NCBI GenBank assembly: GCA_008802785.1 | Contig: VUYT01000001.1 | Span: forward strand, 186,001-250,000 | DNA from: Symmetrospora coprosmae | Taxonomy: Eukaryota > Basidiomycota > Cystobasidiomycetes > Symmetrosporaceae | DNA: 64,000 nt | Reading direction: 5' to 3' | Part shown: piece by piece, positions 31,020 through 42,900 of the stretch | Layout of the letters: every line of letters begins with the position of its first letter | Numbering within the stretch: the stretch's first letter is position 1 | Program-made: the position numbers and the translations under genes | Notes under the pieces: model-generated | Told to the model about the DNA's origin: nothing | The model's database searches: none | What the model saw: the letters and a program-made list of their open reading frames with translations, nothing else

Positions 31020-32518
31020 ATGGGACGCCGTGTGCGCCTGGCATTGGCCATGGCCGTAGTGCTCGCCAGGGTGGATCGCAGCTATGCTGTCCATTACACA
31101 GACGGGGCGTGAGTGGGGCGGCCTCTCGTAGCCAGGATGCCGACGTTCGCTGAAGTCAGCCTCTCGGAAACGCGCAGGGGGGATGGCGAATGCGTCTGTT
31201 ACGACGCGTCAAACAGCCAAGCGGCCGGGCCCGCCTTTGGTGGCGGAGAAGTGATGGCGTGCGATAAGCCACTGGGCCGCATAACGGCTCAGCTAGCGCT
31301 AGGCATCGACCTGATCTGCGGGAGGGAGCCCTACCCGGCCTACAGCCACATATGCTGCGATACGTGCTGTGAGTCGCTGACGCGCCCGAGACTTATGTTG
31401 CCGAAATTCGGCGCGTAGGCTGCTTTGCTGAAGGTGCATAACTCGCTGTGAACGTATCAGCAAAGCAAGGCTGCGAACTGACGAAAGACGGCGAGGCGTG
31501 GAGCGACGCGATGCGATACCCGGCGGAGTACGCGGCCTTCACGGGCAAGGAAGTCCCGAGCGCGCCAGTGAGTATTTTGGAAGGGTGCTGGGCGGCTCAG
31601 CGACGCGGCTGAAATTCAGTGTTGCGGATGCACTAGCAGGGCGAGCCGGCTTCCTCCAGTGTGCCGTCGGCGGCGCCACCACCATCTTCCACACCACCGC
31701 AAGAAGCGCCCTCAAGCGCAAGCAGCGCCCCACCGCCGCCTTTCCCGCCGTCTTCCACACCCGAAGTGAAAGCATCACCCGCGTCTTCGATACAGGCCAT
31801 CGCGCCCGCACTTGCCGAGACCCCCGAGGAATCCGAGGCGGCGGCTCCTTCTCCTACGGCATCAAAGACGTCCGAGCCCAGCTCGCCAGCTTCGGAGAAG
31901 GAGACGTCCACTGCGACTGAAGCAGAAAGTACCAGCGAGTCTCCGTCATCCTCTTCTTCATCCACATCGGCGCCCTCTTCATCGACGACGTCGCCTGGGC
32001 CGTCCTCGTCCTCTTCATCGACAAGCATCGACTCGACGTCCAGCGGGTCAGCAGCGTCAGCGTCAGAGACGCTCCCGCCTCTCCCCGACAAGTCCATCGT
32101 GGAAGCGACGCAGGGAGGGTCCGGGTCGGATGCAGGATCAGGCGAGTCCCCTCTTGCGGCCTCGTCGACGGCAGCTGCTGCGGAAGGCGAAGACAGCACG
32201 GTGGTGATGCCCGAGGCGATCGTGTCTGGCAGCGTGACATGGGGTGGGTCGCCTTCTGCGCCGCATGGCAATCCGTTCCGTTGCGTTGCGATACACGTCC
32301 GTGTGCGGATTCTGCTGACGCTCGCAATGCCTGTCTATGCGACAGGGCCAGATGGGAAGATCACGACGGGCACGGCTGCGGCGCCGACGAGCAGCAAACC
32401 CGCGTGGGATCTGGATGTTTCGGCAGCCAATGCGCGCTTTCGTTTGCCGACGGAGAGTGTCAGTGGACTGCTTGTATTGCTTGGGCGCGCAGCCCCTCTC
32501 TTGCTTGTATTGTTGTAG
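31020..32518 (+). CDS. Secreted eight-cysteine GPI-anchored protein, copy 2
   Basis: Exons 31020-31108, 31178-31368, 31461-31567 and 31640-32518, with a probable further intron 32244-32345 (102 bases, removable in frame), give about 387 residues. It has a signal peptide (MGRRVRLALAMAVVLARV) and AVHYTDG beside AVDYFDK of copy 1. The Cys domain reads CVCYD, GEV, C-D-K-PLGR, ICGREPYPAY, CCDTCSKQGC, W and YPAEYAAF. The rest is a very long Ser/Thr/Pro/Glu-rich stalk, probably heavily O-glycosylated, then a hydrophobic C-terminus (SGLLVLLGRAAPLLLVLL) for GPI anchoring. It looks like a cell-wall or surface protein that displays the Cys domain. No family is recognised. Confidence 0.72.
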
Positions 32519-32817
32519 CATGTGCGGTGGGGGTACTAGATCTTCTCCAAGACATGTACAGGCGTCATCGGGGTTACAGCCAGCTCGAATGTCGCATACG
32601 ACAGCACAGATCTGCAGTCATCCGTGCTACTGCATTGCTTATCGAAGCACAGCATGGGACATGTACATATTCCGTGATTGCATGATTTGGTCCAAGTCCG
32701 TGGGAGTACGCCAGGCCAGGCTGGCTCGCCCTCGCCCTCGCCCTCTGCCTCCTTCCGGCACTCAGACTCTCATCAGCAGGACAGCGACGGCGACACAGAT
32801 ACGCAAAGGGAGCAAGG
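32519..32817. other. Intergenic: Cys-rich copy 2 to NDUFB7
   Basis: 3' flank and NDUFB7 promoter; contains a ctcgccctcgccctc run near 32726. Confidence 0.5.
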
Positions 32818-33349
32818 ATGGCTGCAGAGCTCGCATCGCAGGAGGAGAACCGCCAGAACAGGATTCCATTGGGGTGCGTGCGTGCGTGCGAGCAAGCGAG
32901 CGAGCGAGCGAGTGCTGGCAACCCGTCGGCTCCGCTGACCTGCATAGGATCCGCCCACAGATGGAGAGACAACTGCTCTGCGCTCCTGATATCGCTCAAC
33001 AAGTGCCGCCATGCGACGTTGTACGCGCCGTGGAAGTGCGAGGACGAGAGGCACACGTACGAGAAGTGGGTGCCCATCGTCGGCGTCTCGTATGCTCGCT
33101 TTGTCCAGGTTCGGAACCGACAACGCTGACCGTGTGCCGTGGCTTCGCGCAGGTGCCAATATGACGAGTGCGTGCGCGTTCTGGCGTGTGCTCATGCACC
33201 TGCCTGTCTGTGCCATCCCTGCTGACGCTGCTGGATCTCCGTCCGTCTCCTCCCCACTGTCCTCTTGCCCTGGCCTCTCATACAGCTTCAACGACCGCAT
33301 GAAGCAGCTATCAAAGCAAAAGGCGGCAGCGGCAGAGGATGCAGAGTAG
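32818..33349 (+). CDS. NDUFB7: Mitochondrial complex I subunit NDUFB7 (B18)
   Basis: Four exons (32818-32873, 32961-33065, 33153-33185, 33286-33349) give 85 residues, normal for the fungal B18 subunit. The sequence has RIPLGWRDNCSALLISLNKC, then APWKCEDERHTYEKCQYDEC. The four cysteines form the CX9C pairs of a CHCH fold (NKC, KC and KC, EC with expected spacing), which are oxidised by Mia40 in the intermembrane space. The first intron carries a gcgagcgagc run. The last two short exons are supported by phase and family position. Confidence 0.88.
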
Positions 33350-33543
33350 GAGAAGTAGGAGGAAGGCACTGACACGCGGGAGGGGTGGCCCGCCCGCTTG
33401 GCACGCCCACGCTGTATCAACAGCTGTACTTCTAGTCAGAAGGTACCCCGAGGTAACCCGAGCGAGCCATCGCACCGTCCGCAACCAACGCAGACCATAC
33501 CTAAGACACGGAGACGACATCGGACGAAGATCAACACTGACAT

Positions 33544-33828
33544 CTAACCCTCTTTGTACAGCGCCTGCGACCAGAGGAACCCGTCCGGGAGATTGTCTCG
33601 ACGCTCGCCGTTCTCAGTACTGACGTCTCCGTCAGGCAAGGTCGCCTCCCGCTGCAGGGCAGCGTACTGCTCGCAAGGCCGGCCATGAGGGTCACGGTGA
33701 GGAGGAGACTGGCAGTACTGCTTAGGGTCGTCCTTTCCCAGCAGCTTGAACGAGGTCTGTCTGGAGGGCCGAGCGGAGGCGCAAGGTAAGTTCGAGGCAG
33801 GTGAAGTATGAGGGAAGACAACGTTCAT
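33544..33828 (-). CDS. Small unknown protein
   Basis: A single open frame of 94 residues from the ATG at 33828. It starts MNVVFPHTSPASNLPCASAR, which could be a mitochondrial presequence-like segment, then SFKLLGKDDPKQYCQSPPHR, PCEQYAALQREATLPDGD and WSQALYKEG at the end. Two to three cysteines are present, but no twin CX9C. It is convergent with NDUFB7 and divergent from RPA43, with only 188 bases to the RPA43 start. I do not recognise it; the frame fits the local GC-rich codon use moderately well. A different frame here is also long, so the call is tentative. Confidence 0.4.
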   Translation of the reverse strand: MNVVFPHTSPASNLPCASARPSRQTSFKLLGKDDPKQYCQSPPHRDPHGRPCEQYAALQREATLPDGDVSTENGERRDNLPDGFLWSQALYKEG

Positions 33829-34016
33829 ATGCTGCGGCACTATGTGAGAGAGCCGAGCCGTGCCGTGCCATGTCAGTCTCGTTTATATTACTACTGCTGT
33901 CGAGCCGAGTCGCGTCTACCCGAGTTCGGTCTGCGTAGCATTTCGCCTATGCGACGACTGCTTGCAACGAAGAAGCCACAGCCTTACATTACCCGTAGCA
34001 TAGCATCCTCGTTGCC

Positions 34017-35343
34017 ATGGTCACCTCGCCGTCGTCAATGAGCCTGACGCTGCCTCCTCCGCTGTCGAGCAGTCGTGTAAAGCAGAAGAAGGAGAAGCGA
34101 CAGAAGTCGTCGAACAAGGGCAAGGGCAAGGGGAAGGAGCGGGCAGAGAACCAGGATCAGGATGGCGGCATGGACGTGGTGGAGCAAACAGACGGCGACA
34201 GCGACTTCAAATTCGTCCGCGCAGTCATGAAGCTCCCTCTGGCGCCCGTCTTTGCGGAGGATCCCATCGAAGGCGTCCGGCAGTGTCTCGAGAGCTGGAT
34301 CATGCGGTGAGCGAGACCGCAACAGCAGCAGCAGCAGCAGCGAACACATATCTCACTCCCACTCTGCGCTCGCGCGCTGCTCTTCGGCCCCAGGTACATC
34401 CCCGCCATCGACGCCGTCCTCCTCTCGCTATCGTGGCCTCCAGAATTTTTGGAAGACCACGCGGCTCTCGTCCAGAGCAGCGCCTTCACGCTTGCGCAGG
34501 TCCGCTGGGAGGGCGTCGGGTTTCGCCCGCAGATAGGGAAGCAGTCCAGTGCGTCTTCTTTCGTGCTGTTCTGGGCCTGTGCGGGTGGCGGCGTGCGTCG
34601 GCTGACCTGGCACACATGTATCCCAATACCTCGCTCCCAGCCGGCAAGCTCTCCCTCGCAACCCCGTCCATCGTCTCGCTCCTCCTGCACAACCTGTTCA
34701 ACGCGAGCATCAGCGCCGAGCACATCCCGACAGACACGTACGAGTGGGACCCGGAAGCCATCCTCCCGTACTCGCTCGCGCCCCCGCCTGTGCAGAAGGA
34801 AACGCCTGACGCAGCGGGTGCAAGGGACGAGACTGCCAGAGGCGAAGGAGCGGATGGTCATGATGATGGCGCTGGGGGGACAGAGGAGCAGGAGCAGGAC
34901 GACGAGAATGAGGGCGCCGTCCCCGAAGAGGAGATGGAGGCAGAACGAGGCTGCTGGGTCCATAAAGTGACACGGGAGCCACTCGGCGGGCGAGACGGTC
35001 GCATCAGCTTTACTGTCATCGGGTGAGTGTGTGCCATGTCTCTTGCATGCAGGCAGAAGTGGCAGTACGCCCATGCCTCGTGTGGGCGAGCATCGGCATT
35101 GGCTGACTGGCCTCCTGTCCTATCCTGCGTACTGCACGCTACGGCTCTACTTCGCACAGCCTCACGATAGCCAACTCGATGATATCCGTGCACGGCTCGC
35201 TCCTGCCTGACCCGGAAGCGCACATCAAGCAGAAGAAGCGGCAGGAGCGGCGGCAACGGCGTGAAGAAGAGGCAGCAGCAGCCGCGAAAGCAGCCGGCAG
35301 GCTTGGGAACCACGCCACGGCCGCGAAGCGCAAGCGGGACTGA
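34017..35343 (+). CDS. RPA43: RNA polymerase I subunit Rpa43
   Basis: Rpa43 pairs with Rpa14 in the stalk of RNA polymerase I and contacts the initiation factor Rrn3. Four exons (34017-34306, 34394-34548, 34641-35022, 35160-35343) give 336 residues. After a Lys-rich N-terminus comes KLPLAPVFAEDPIEGVRQCL, the conserved start of the Rpb7-N-like domain, then YIPAIDAVLLSLSWPPEF, SLLLHNLFNASISAEHIPTD and YEWDPEA, an acidic insert, ISFTVIGLTIANSMISVHGS of the OB fold and a Lys/Arg/Ala-rich C-terminus. The first intron contains a CAG repeat (34320-34340). Confidence 0.93.
34320..34340. repeat. CAG repeat in RPA43 intron 1
   Basis: Six consecutive cag units interrupted only by a leading caa, inside the first intron. 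Confidence 0.75.
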
Positions 35344-35527
35344 ACGAGCCGCACTGGCTTAAATCTCTACAACGACAGGTAATAGGGCCCACTGTACATC
35401 GATACTGTCTCCTTGCCTTGATCTCCTCCACTGGCTACTCCGTCTAACAGGGCGTATAGATCATTGTTGTGTCGTGTCGCGCAGTATTCGTCGTAAAAAA
35501 CGTCTGAACCGAGCCTGGTATCCGCTT

Positions 35528-38500
35528 CTAGAAGTCCGAGTCCCTGGTCGGCCGCCGCGACAAGGCTGGATGCGCCGGAGCACCCGATGGTTGCGCCGGG
35601 ATTGCCGCGCGGTGCGCAAGACCGCTAGGCTCCTGATAGCTCGCCGGCCCAGGCATGCTGCTGCTGTTCCCGGGAGTCCCGCTCCCTCCGCGACTCGTGG
35701 TCCACGCTCCAAGGCCCGCGAACAGGCTTCCCGATGACACAGCGCCAGCGTGTCTCTTGGACAGTTGCTGCTCTGCCGAGGCCTGCCCATCTCCGCTGCT
35801 TCCCAGCACGGCGATCGGCGTGGCAGCAGCCGAGGCCGAGACCGAAGCCGCAGCCGCAGCCGCAGCCGCAGACGTAGATGTGGCGCGCACGCCGCGCCGG
35901 GGCGACAGACGGTCGCTGCTACGCGCATGACGCAGGGAATGCTGCTGCGCCGCAGCATCCTCGACCGCAGCAGGCGACGGCAGAGGGGACGTGCGTCCGT
36001 CGTTCGCAGCTGACGATTCGCCAGAGCCACTTGTACAGCTCTTCATGCTGTTTGAGATTTTGCGCAGGACGCCGTCTCTGCTGCCGACGCTCAGGATGGA
36101 CGGCCTTGCTGCGCCCGTGTTGCTCTTCGCCAAGGTCGCGCGCACAGTCCGATCGCCGTCGGTGTGTGCAGTCGTCGATGAGAGGGCAAGCCCTGCGGGC
36201 GTGAGCAATCTCCCGGCCGGGTTGGCGTGGTTCATGAAAGTCGAATGGATGGACGAGTCCGACAGGCCACGCGGCCGGAGTGTGCGCTCTAGGAGGTTCG
36301 GTCGGAAATCTTCTCCCTCGGCGCCATTGTTGTCGATGACCGCATCTACATTTTGCGACATGCCCTGGTAGATGCTTTGTCGATTCTGCGGCGCTTCATT
36401 GCTTGGCCCGCGTTGGTTTGCGCGATAGCTGCTGGACGTCTGTCGTGACTGAGGCGCCTGCTGGCCTCCAGGCAGCACCACCCACGGATCCGCCGTGGGC
36501 GAGTGCATCCCGCCCCCTCCCGCAAATATGCTGCTGAGCTGACGATTGACGCCCTGTCTCTGCCCGGGCACGCCTAGACTGGGTCTGCTCGATCCAGCTC
36601 CTCCGCTACGTCCGATGCTGTTCTGATATCTGCCTGCAAGCCCGCCATCGCCGTCCTGCGGCATGATGGAGACCTGCCGCCTGACGCCGCCCTGCCCGCC
36701 AAACTCGACATTGACCGTTGCTGTAGCGAGAGCGCTGGATGCGCTTAGCTTTGGCACTGGGCGCGCCGCTGGGCGTGCTTTGCTCCCTCCGGGGACAGCC
36801 TTGCTGTTGACTGGGTGTGGTGTGCACGCAGCGGGCTGAGCATCGGTGCCATAGCTGAAGAGCCGCGAAAAGGGTGCCAGGATGGCTGCTGCTGCTGAAC
36901 GATCCGTATTTGCGGGTATGCCAGCGGATAGCAGATCCGTTGGCGATTGCAGGCCTTCGAAGTCGCGCAGCTTGCTTGCGAGAGCCGGCTCGATCTCAAC
37001 CCGGTTGACAATTGTCCGTAAGCGGCCGAGCTCGTAGAGGATGTCCCGGAAGAGCTTGACGAGCATGATGAAGTCTTTGCGAGCCATCAAGCCCTCGTCG
37101 CCGGCAGTAGCGGAGGCACTGTCCGTCCCTGCGGCTTCACTGTCCAGCACTTGCCGGAAATAGGTCCGCATGCCTTCAATTTCTTGGAGCTGTGAAGCAG
37201 TGAGGCCGATCAGACTGGTCGCTTGACGCAAAGAGTCGGAGGGCTATCTCCAAGCAGGCTGCTCACAATGTCGCGCATGTTCGATTTTGCGAGATGACCC
37301 ACGTCTCCAGGCAGGTTTTGCTTCTTGAGCCGCTGTTCCAATGAAAGCACATCGGCTCCTTTGAGCTTGGTCAAGAGCCGACCAACGTGCTCCAAGAGCG
37401 CTCCAAGAGCAGCCGTTCTGCTCCCTCGCGCCATCACGTCCGCTGCGGCACCCAGTGGTTGGTGACGGCCATTCGAGTAGGCATCAGAGCTCTCGTGCTC
37501 TGATGCTGCATCCGAAGACAGTATAGACGAGGGATACTGCTGGAATTGAGGTCGCTGCTGTAGCGCAGGCGGGATGGATCTCGCTGTCGATGTTTGCGCT
37601 TGGTTCGGGCTCACGTCTTCTGTTTGAATGGCGATCTCCCGCGTTTCTACCGGTAGAGACGGCGCGACCTCAGACACAGTTCCCCGGCGGTGCTTGCTTT
37701 TCCTGGGCGAAGAACGGGTGAGTCCTCCATCTCCCTCATGCGGCGTCTCGATGGGGCTCGGACCAATCTCGAGGATAGTTGGCCCTTCTTGAATCGATTC
37801 TTCCGCCTCTTCTGCATCCTCGTGAGCTGTGGGCAGCGCGGGCGTTCCTAGCGAAGACGAAAGGCTATTGACTGATGTGCCTAGCGCAAGCGGGCGGAAC
37901 AGCGGAGAGGCAGGATGCGCGTTCGCCCCGGGTGACGGTGTACGCCCGCCAGTATAGTCATACTCGAGGTCCTGGCGAAGGCAGACATGAACATTGGTCC
38001 TGTCGACGGGGGCGCCGCAGCCGAACTCACCTCCAATCGCCGCTGCATCAGATTAGACAAGTCCACACTCATCGCCCGCCCACCCATGCGGCGCAACGCA
38101 GCTGACGGCACGCCTCTCTGCGAGCTCCTCCGTCGCATGCCGAGCTTGCTGCTTCCGGCGTTTGAGGCTGTCGAACTGCTATCGGTGCTGGTGTGCGGCA
38201 GTCTGCCCATCATGATGCTTGACGTTTGATACTGCGGGGTGGGCATCCATTCGGTGCCCACGACACTCGTAGGCGCGGTCGACGTGGCATTCTCGGGCCC
38301 TCCGTCAATATCTGGGCTGAGCAGGACCTCGCTGGCCAGGCTCGCATTGCCGTGCCGGCTCTCCCGCTCATCGTCACTGCTAACGAAGGCTGCTCGGTCC
38401 GTTTGCTCGGCCTGCAAGTACGTCACCTGATCTTGCGAATTGTGGAGAATCTCCTGGAGCTGCTGCATGTCGGTCTGCATGACCTCATTCTCGAAGCGGA

Positions 38501-39615
38501 GGCTCTCGAGAACTTTGCGCAGCTCAGCGGTCTCCGTTTCTGGCGATGTGGGCGTGCGTGGGACCTGTGAAGTAACCAACGCGCCTGTCAACTAGGCTCC
38601 TCCCGCTGGGACAGATTCCAAGCGTACCGAGATGGAGCTGGGCCTGGAACGGTTTCGGCCAGCCGATATGCTCTGCCGGCCGTTCCGCTCCAGCTTTGCC
38701 TTGTCAAGCTGCTGCGAAATGGTAGAGAGCCTGCTCTCGTTATCGGCTGCAGATCAATGAGAAAGTCATTTGTAGCTTGTCAGCCGGAGCCTTTGCCCGA
38801 ATGGCCCGGCCCTCTCTGCCGCGCGAGCCGGCCCGCAACGCACCCAGCTTGGTTGTTGCGCGCTTTGCACGAGCCTCCGCGGCGCTGGCTCTCCTGCGCT
38901 CCGCATTGAGCTCCTGGCGCAGATCCTCCAGCTCCAACGACTGTTCGTGGCCGCTCGGACTCCGCGCTCGCACGGCCGACAGCCGCTTCACTGTCTTCCG
39001 GTCCTCCTCGAGCGTAATGAGGAGCTGCCTGTTGGAGGCCTCTGACGCATCCAGATTGGCTTGAGCGCGTTCAGCGCGCTGTGAGACACGCGGATCCGGG
39101 TCAAGGCCCGATGCAATCAGCGACAGAACCACAAATACGCGCGCGTCGCGTGACTTTGGGATCCCAGTGCGCGTGTGCGCGCGCATCCGTGGCTTCACCT
39201 TTATGAGCTGAGCATTTTCCTTGTAGCTCTGGGCGAGCCTGTCGAGCAGCTGGCTGATGCTGGCTTCCTGCTCCCTGTGCTTGATCCTGAGGGCCTCATT
39301 GTCGGCCTCGAGGCTCTCTGTCTTCTCGAGCAGCCCGAGCCCGATCCTCGCGCTGATGCGAAGCTGCCTCTCGAGCTCCGCTTGAGCATTTGGCGCCTCA
39401 TCGCCGTCATCATGGGCGTCCGTGTCTGCAGCTGCGCCGCCTTCCTCCTTGATGGAGATGGCGCCGTGGAAGAATGACTGCAGTCGCGCAGGCCGGAGCT
39501 CGAGGAGAGACGTCGACGACACCGAGGGGGTTATCCCGCTCCCGTTCGCACTCGCACTCATTGCGCGTGCGCGTTTTGCAGACCAGTTGTGTCCTAGCCC
39601 GACTGCGTGCTCCAC
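35528..39615 (-). CDS. Long coiled-coil, Ser-rich protein (possible transport or cytoskeleton adaptor)
   Basis: Several exons run from about 39615 (MEHAVG..., or the internal ATG at 39561, MSASANGSG) to the stop at 35528, about 1200 residues. The N-terminus contains RISARIGLGLLEKTESLEAD, which is like the HAP1/Milton N-terminal pattern (A-IG--LLE-N), followed by long coiled coils (LRIKHREQEASISQLLDRLA; SGHEQSLELEDLRQELNAER; LRKVLESLRFENEVMQTDMQ). The middle and C-terminus are Ser/Ala/Arg-rich and disordered, with one helical island (FIMLVKLFRDILYELGRLR). It may link vesicles or organelles to motors, but that is inference from layout. Introns lie near 39198-39070, 38750-38590, 38015-37880 and 37230. 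I cannot name the family. Confidence 0.6.
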
Positions 39616-39983
39616 CTCATGCTCGCCGCTGCTGTACGCGCTCTGTGCCGGCCTGCGTGTTGACGATGAGGATGATGCTGGTCCGGAGGCAACCGACCTC
39701 TAGATTGGGACGCGTCTCGAGGTCGCAGACAAGTCGCATACAAATATGTACAGCAAGAGGCAAATGCGCACATTGTCCAATGTATTCAGGTGAACCTAGG
39801 CGATGTTGCTTGCATCGCGCGCGCGTTTCTGGCTCTTCTGCTGCTTGCCACAACAAAATTCGAGTGAAGGAGCACGTCGTACATCATCAAGATGGTGACG
39901 GCCACAACATGGAGACAGAGACGGGACTGAGGACTGAGGCACTAGACGGCGATGTGGAGTATGTAACGAGAAGGTATGATTTG
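39616..39983. other. Intergenic: coiled-coil gene promoter and RasGAP 3' flank
   Basis: Between two minus-strand genes. No gene or repeat is seen. Confidence 0.55.
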
Positions 39984-42900
39984 TCAATTCTGATGCTGCA
40001 AGAGCGCGCCGAGCAGGTCTGCACAGCAGCGCAGCTTCTGGCGTGTCAGGTGGGGAGAGGATGCTGCGTTCGCCACAAAGGCCGTGTGCGAGGCGCATGT
40101 CAGGATATTGGGAAAGCCGAGAGCGCTGACGTAGGTCGTAATGTCGAGATTGCCCATCTGCGTGTCGGGCGACGCAGAGAGTAAGGCATGTAGAAGGTCG
40201 CCAGCCGAGGTCTGCAGGCCGTTGTATTCGGTCGTGCGCAGCCAGTCCGACAGCAGAGGCATGAGGTGTGGTTCGCTACGGACGAGTAAGTCGATAGGCA
40301 AGTCAGCAAATGACACAGATCGGGAGCGGGATGAGACGGCCGAACACACAGGAGCTGTACCACCGCAGGCGCGAGTTCTGCCACTTCCCGCAAGAAAGCC
40401 AGCAGAACGATCTTCTCTTCATCGGAGTGTGCGGCTTGCAGTAGGCTCATGGCTAGCGAAGCCGCTAAGACGAGTGGCTCCTGTCAATTGATGTGTCAGC
40501 TAGAACTACCTTGAGATGAACACGGGTCGTGCCCGACGCACATTCCTGTCGAATTCGAGGTGGGCCAGCATCGGGTGGTAAGGCCCGGAGGCGAAGTCTG
40601 GATCGCCGTTATCGAGACCGGCAAGCTGGAGGAGAGCCCCGAGAGTGAAAGTGCCATTCTTGATAGCTGTCGCCGAGAGGAGCGGCAGCAGATATCCGAG
40701 AGAGTTGACGACTTGCTGACCCTCATTGCCATGCCCGTTCGTTTGGCCGTCAAGCGGGCCATCAGTGGACAAGACGGCCAGCGTCCGGAAGAGACCTACA
40801 CGTGCAGCGGTGCAGACGCGATCAGCGATTGCAATCAGCGCCGAGCAACATGGGGTAGTCTCCATACCGATGGTGTCGAGGGCGGCATCCGCCTGCCTCA
40901 AACCCTTGCTCAGCAGTGCGGCCACGGCAAAAGCGAAGTTGGATTCGGTGAAGTCCGCTTCGATAGCAGTATCGAATCCCTTGGCTGCTGCTGCAACGTC
41001 TGGGTGGGCTTTACGGTTTGCAATCAGGAAAGAATGCAGGCCAGGTGCATTGTCGAAGCCGTGACGCGCCATGCATTTCGCTGCAGCGCCAAGCAGGCGG
41101 ATGCTGACAGCCAGGAGCACCGGATGGGCCTGGCTGGTCCCAATAGCGAGCCAGAAGAGCTGAGCAGCCCGCTGCGGACTGGCTGAAGCCTGCAGAAAGC
41201 GTGTGAAGCAGATCAAGTAGGCTTGCAGCGTATTCGAGTTCATGTTCGTCTCAAGGTTGCTGCGCAAGTTCGTGAGTAGTGCACCCAATACCGTGTCGTC
41301 CTGGTTGGGATGCAGTGGCCTTAGTGCGGCTCGAGACAGCAAAGCGGGTCGTGTTACACTCACGGGGTTGAGATGGGAGAGCAGGACAAGGCAGCGACAC
41401 TGCAGGAAATTATCGGACCCGACGCAGTGCCGGACTATGTTGGACGAAAGACGGGCCTTCCACGTATTGATCGTGTCTGCGCATCGCTGCGGTTTCAGTT
41501 GACGTGCTTAATACATGTCACTCGAGCGGGGGAAATGCTCACCTGCCGGAGCTTCTGCATTGCTCAACATCGCGACCAGAGCTTTCGAAGCGCTGTCGAT
41601 GGCCTCCACTGCTTGCGGTCGCTTGCTATCTTGCCCGGTCTCTGCTGCATCAACCTGCAGGATCTCTGACAGGTCCTGCGAAGCACGAATGACGTCCTGG
41701 GCCAGACGCTGCAACTCGCTTTGAATCGCCTCCTTCGAAGGACTGGATCGCAGGTGTCGATCGAGTGACCAGATGAGACAGTCGAGATTCGAGCGTGCCT
41801 GCTCGTCGCCTACTCCGAGAAAGGCAATGATGGTGAGAACCAGCTCGGGCGCAAGGATCTGGCTTGAAGTCCTGTCCGGGCTGGCGAGTGCATTGTCGAT
41901 GGTGAGCAGGAGCCGTACAGATTGCCACTCCTTGGCCTGCTCGAGGGTTGCGGCCTCGCTGGCAGCGGCTCGATGCAGGAGCTGAGCAGGGAGGATATAG
42001 TCGCAGTCAGTCTCCAATCGTTCCCGAGTTGACACCATCTCAGTAGCTACCTTGCGTATGCTTTTGTAGATTTTGCCCCGAACCAGAAGGGTCGAGCCGG
42101 AAGAAGCGATAGCACTGGTGAGAAGCTCCGCATCGCTGTCGCACAGGTCTGATCGGGCGAGGGATGCAGAAAGCGTCTCGATGAGGGGCGAGAGAAGGGC
42201 GTCTGCCTTGACTATGATCGGCCAGATGCGCGTCTGCAGGTAGGTCTGGAACTGCATGGGCAAAGGGGTCAGGCGAAGTAGTTAGGACTGCTCGGCGCTG
42301 ACATGCTCACCATGTTGTCCCTCAGAGGAAGCTCGAGGAGGAGCTGCAGAATCTGGTGGACCTGTCCTCGGGCAGAAGCGGTATCGCTATGCCAGTACGC
42401 ATTGAGATTGGCACACCAGGGTCTGACGCAAACCAGCATGCGAGTCGCTTGTGCTGTTGGCACATCCACTAGAGCATGCAGTATCGAGATGATAACGTCA
42501 CCAGTCAGATGCAGCTGCTGTTCCGAGAGCTTGTCGAACGAATCTCCGATATATCCGAAGCAAGCCGACAGGGGCACGTCTGCAGAGGAAAGGCGAGATT
42601 GAATCGTCAGGAGGGCGTCTCATACGACTGGAGCTCTCGCACTCACGGTCTGGCACATCGGGTATCCCGCCGGACAGCAGCTGGAAGACCTTGAGCGTTC
42701 GCGCGAAAAGCGTTTGTCCCTCGAGGCGCTCCTGGGGTTTGGAAGAAGCCAGGCGACGCAGGGCGGCTGCCAGAAGAGCTGCCTGCGTAGATTCCCGGTC
42801 ACTGCTGTCCTGCGTAGCGAGGGCGTGCCCTTCTAGTCCATCATTGCGTGATTGGATCGACAGCAACTACGAAGGACGGGCCGGTAGAAAGGTCATAAGC

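Noticed and set aside
34157-35074. Minus-strand frame of 305 codons
   Set aside because: Opposite RPA43 and crosses its introns; no family likeness.
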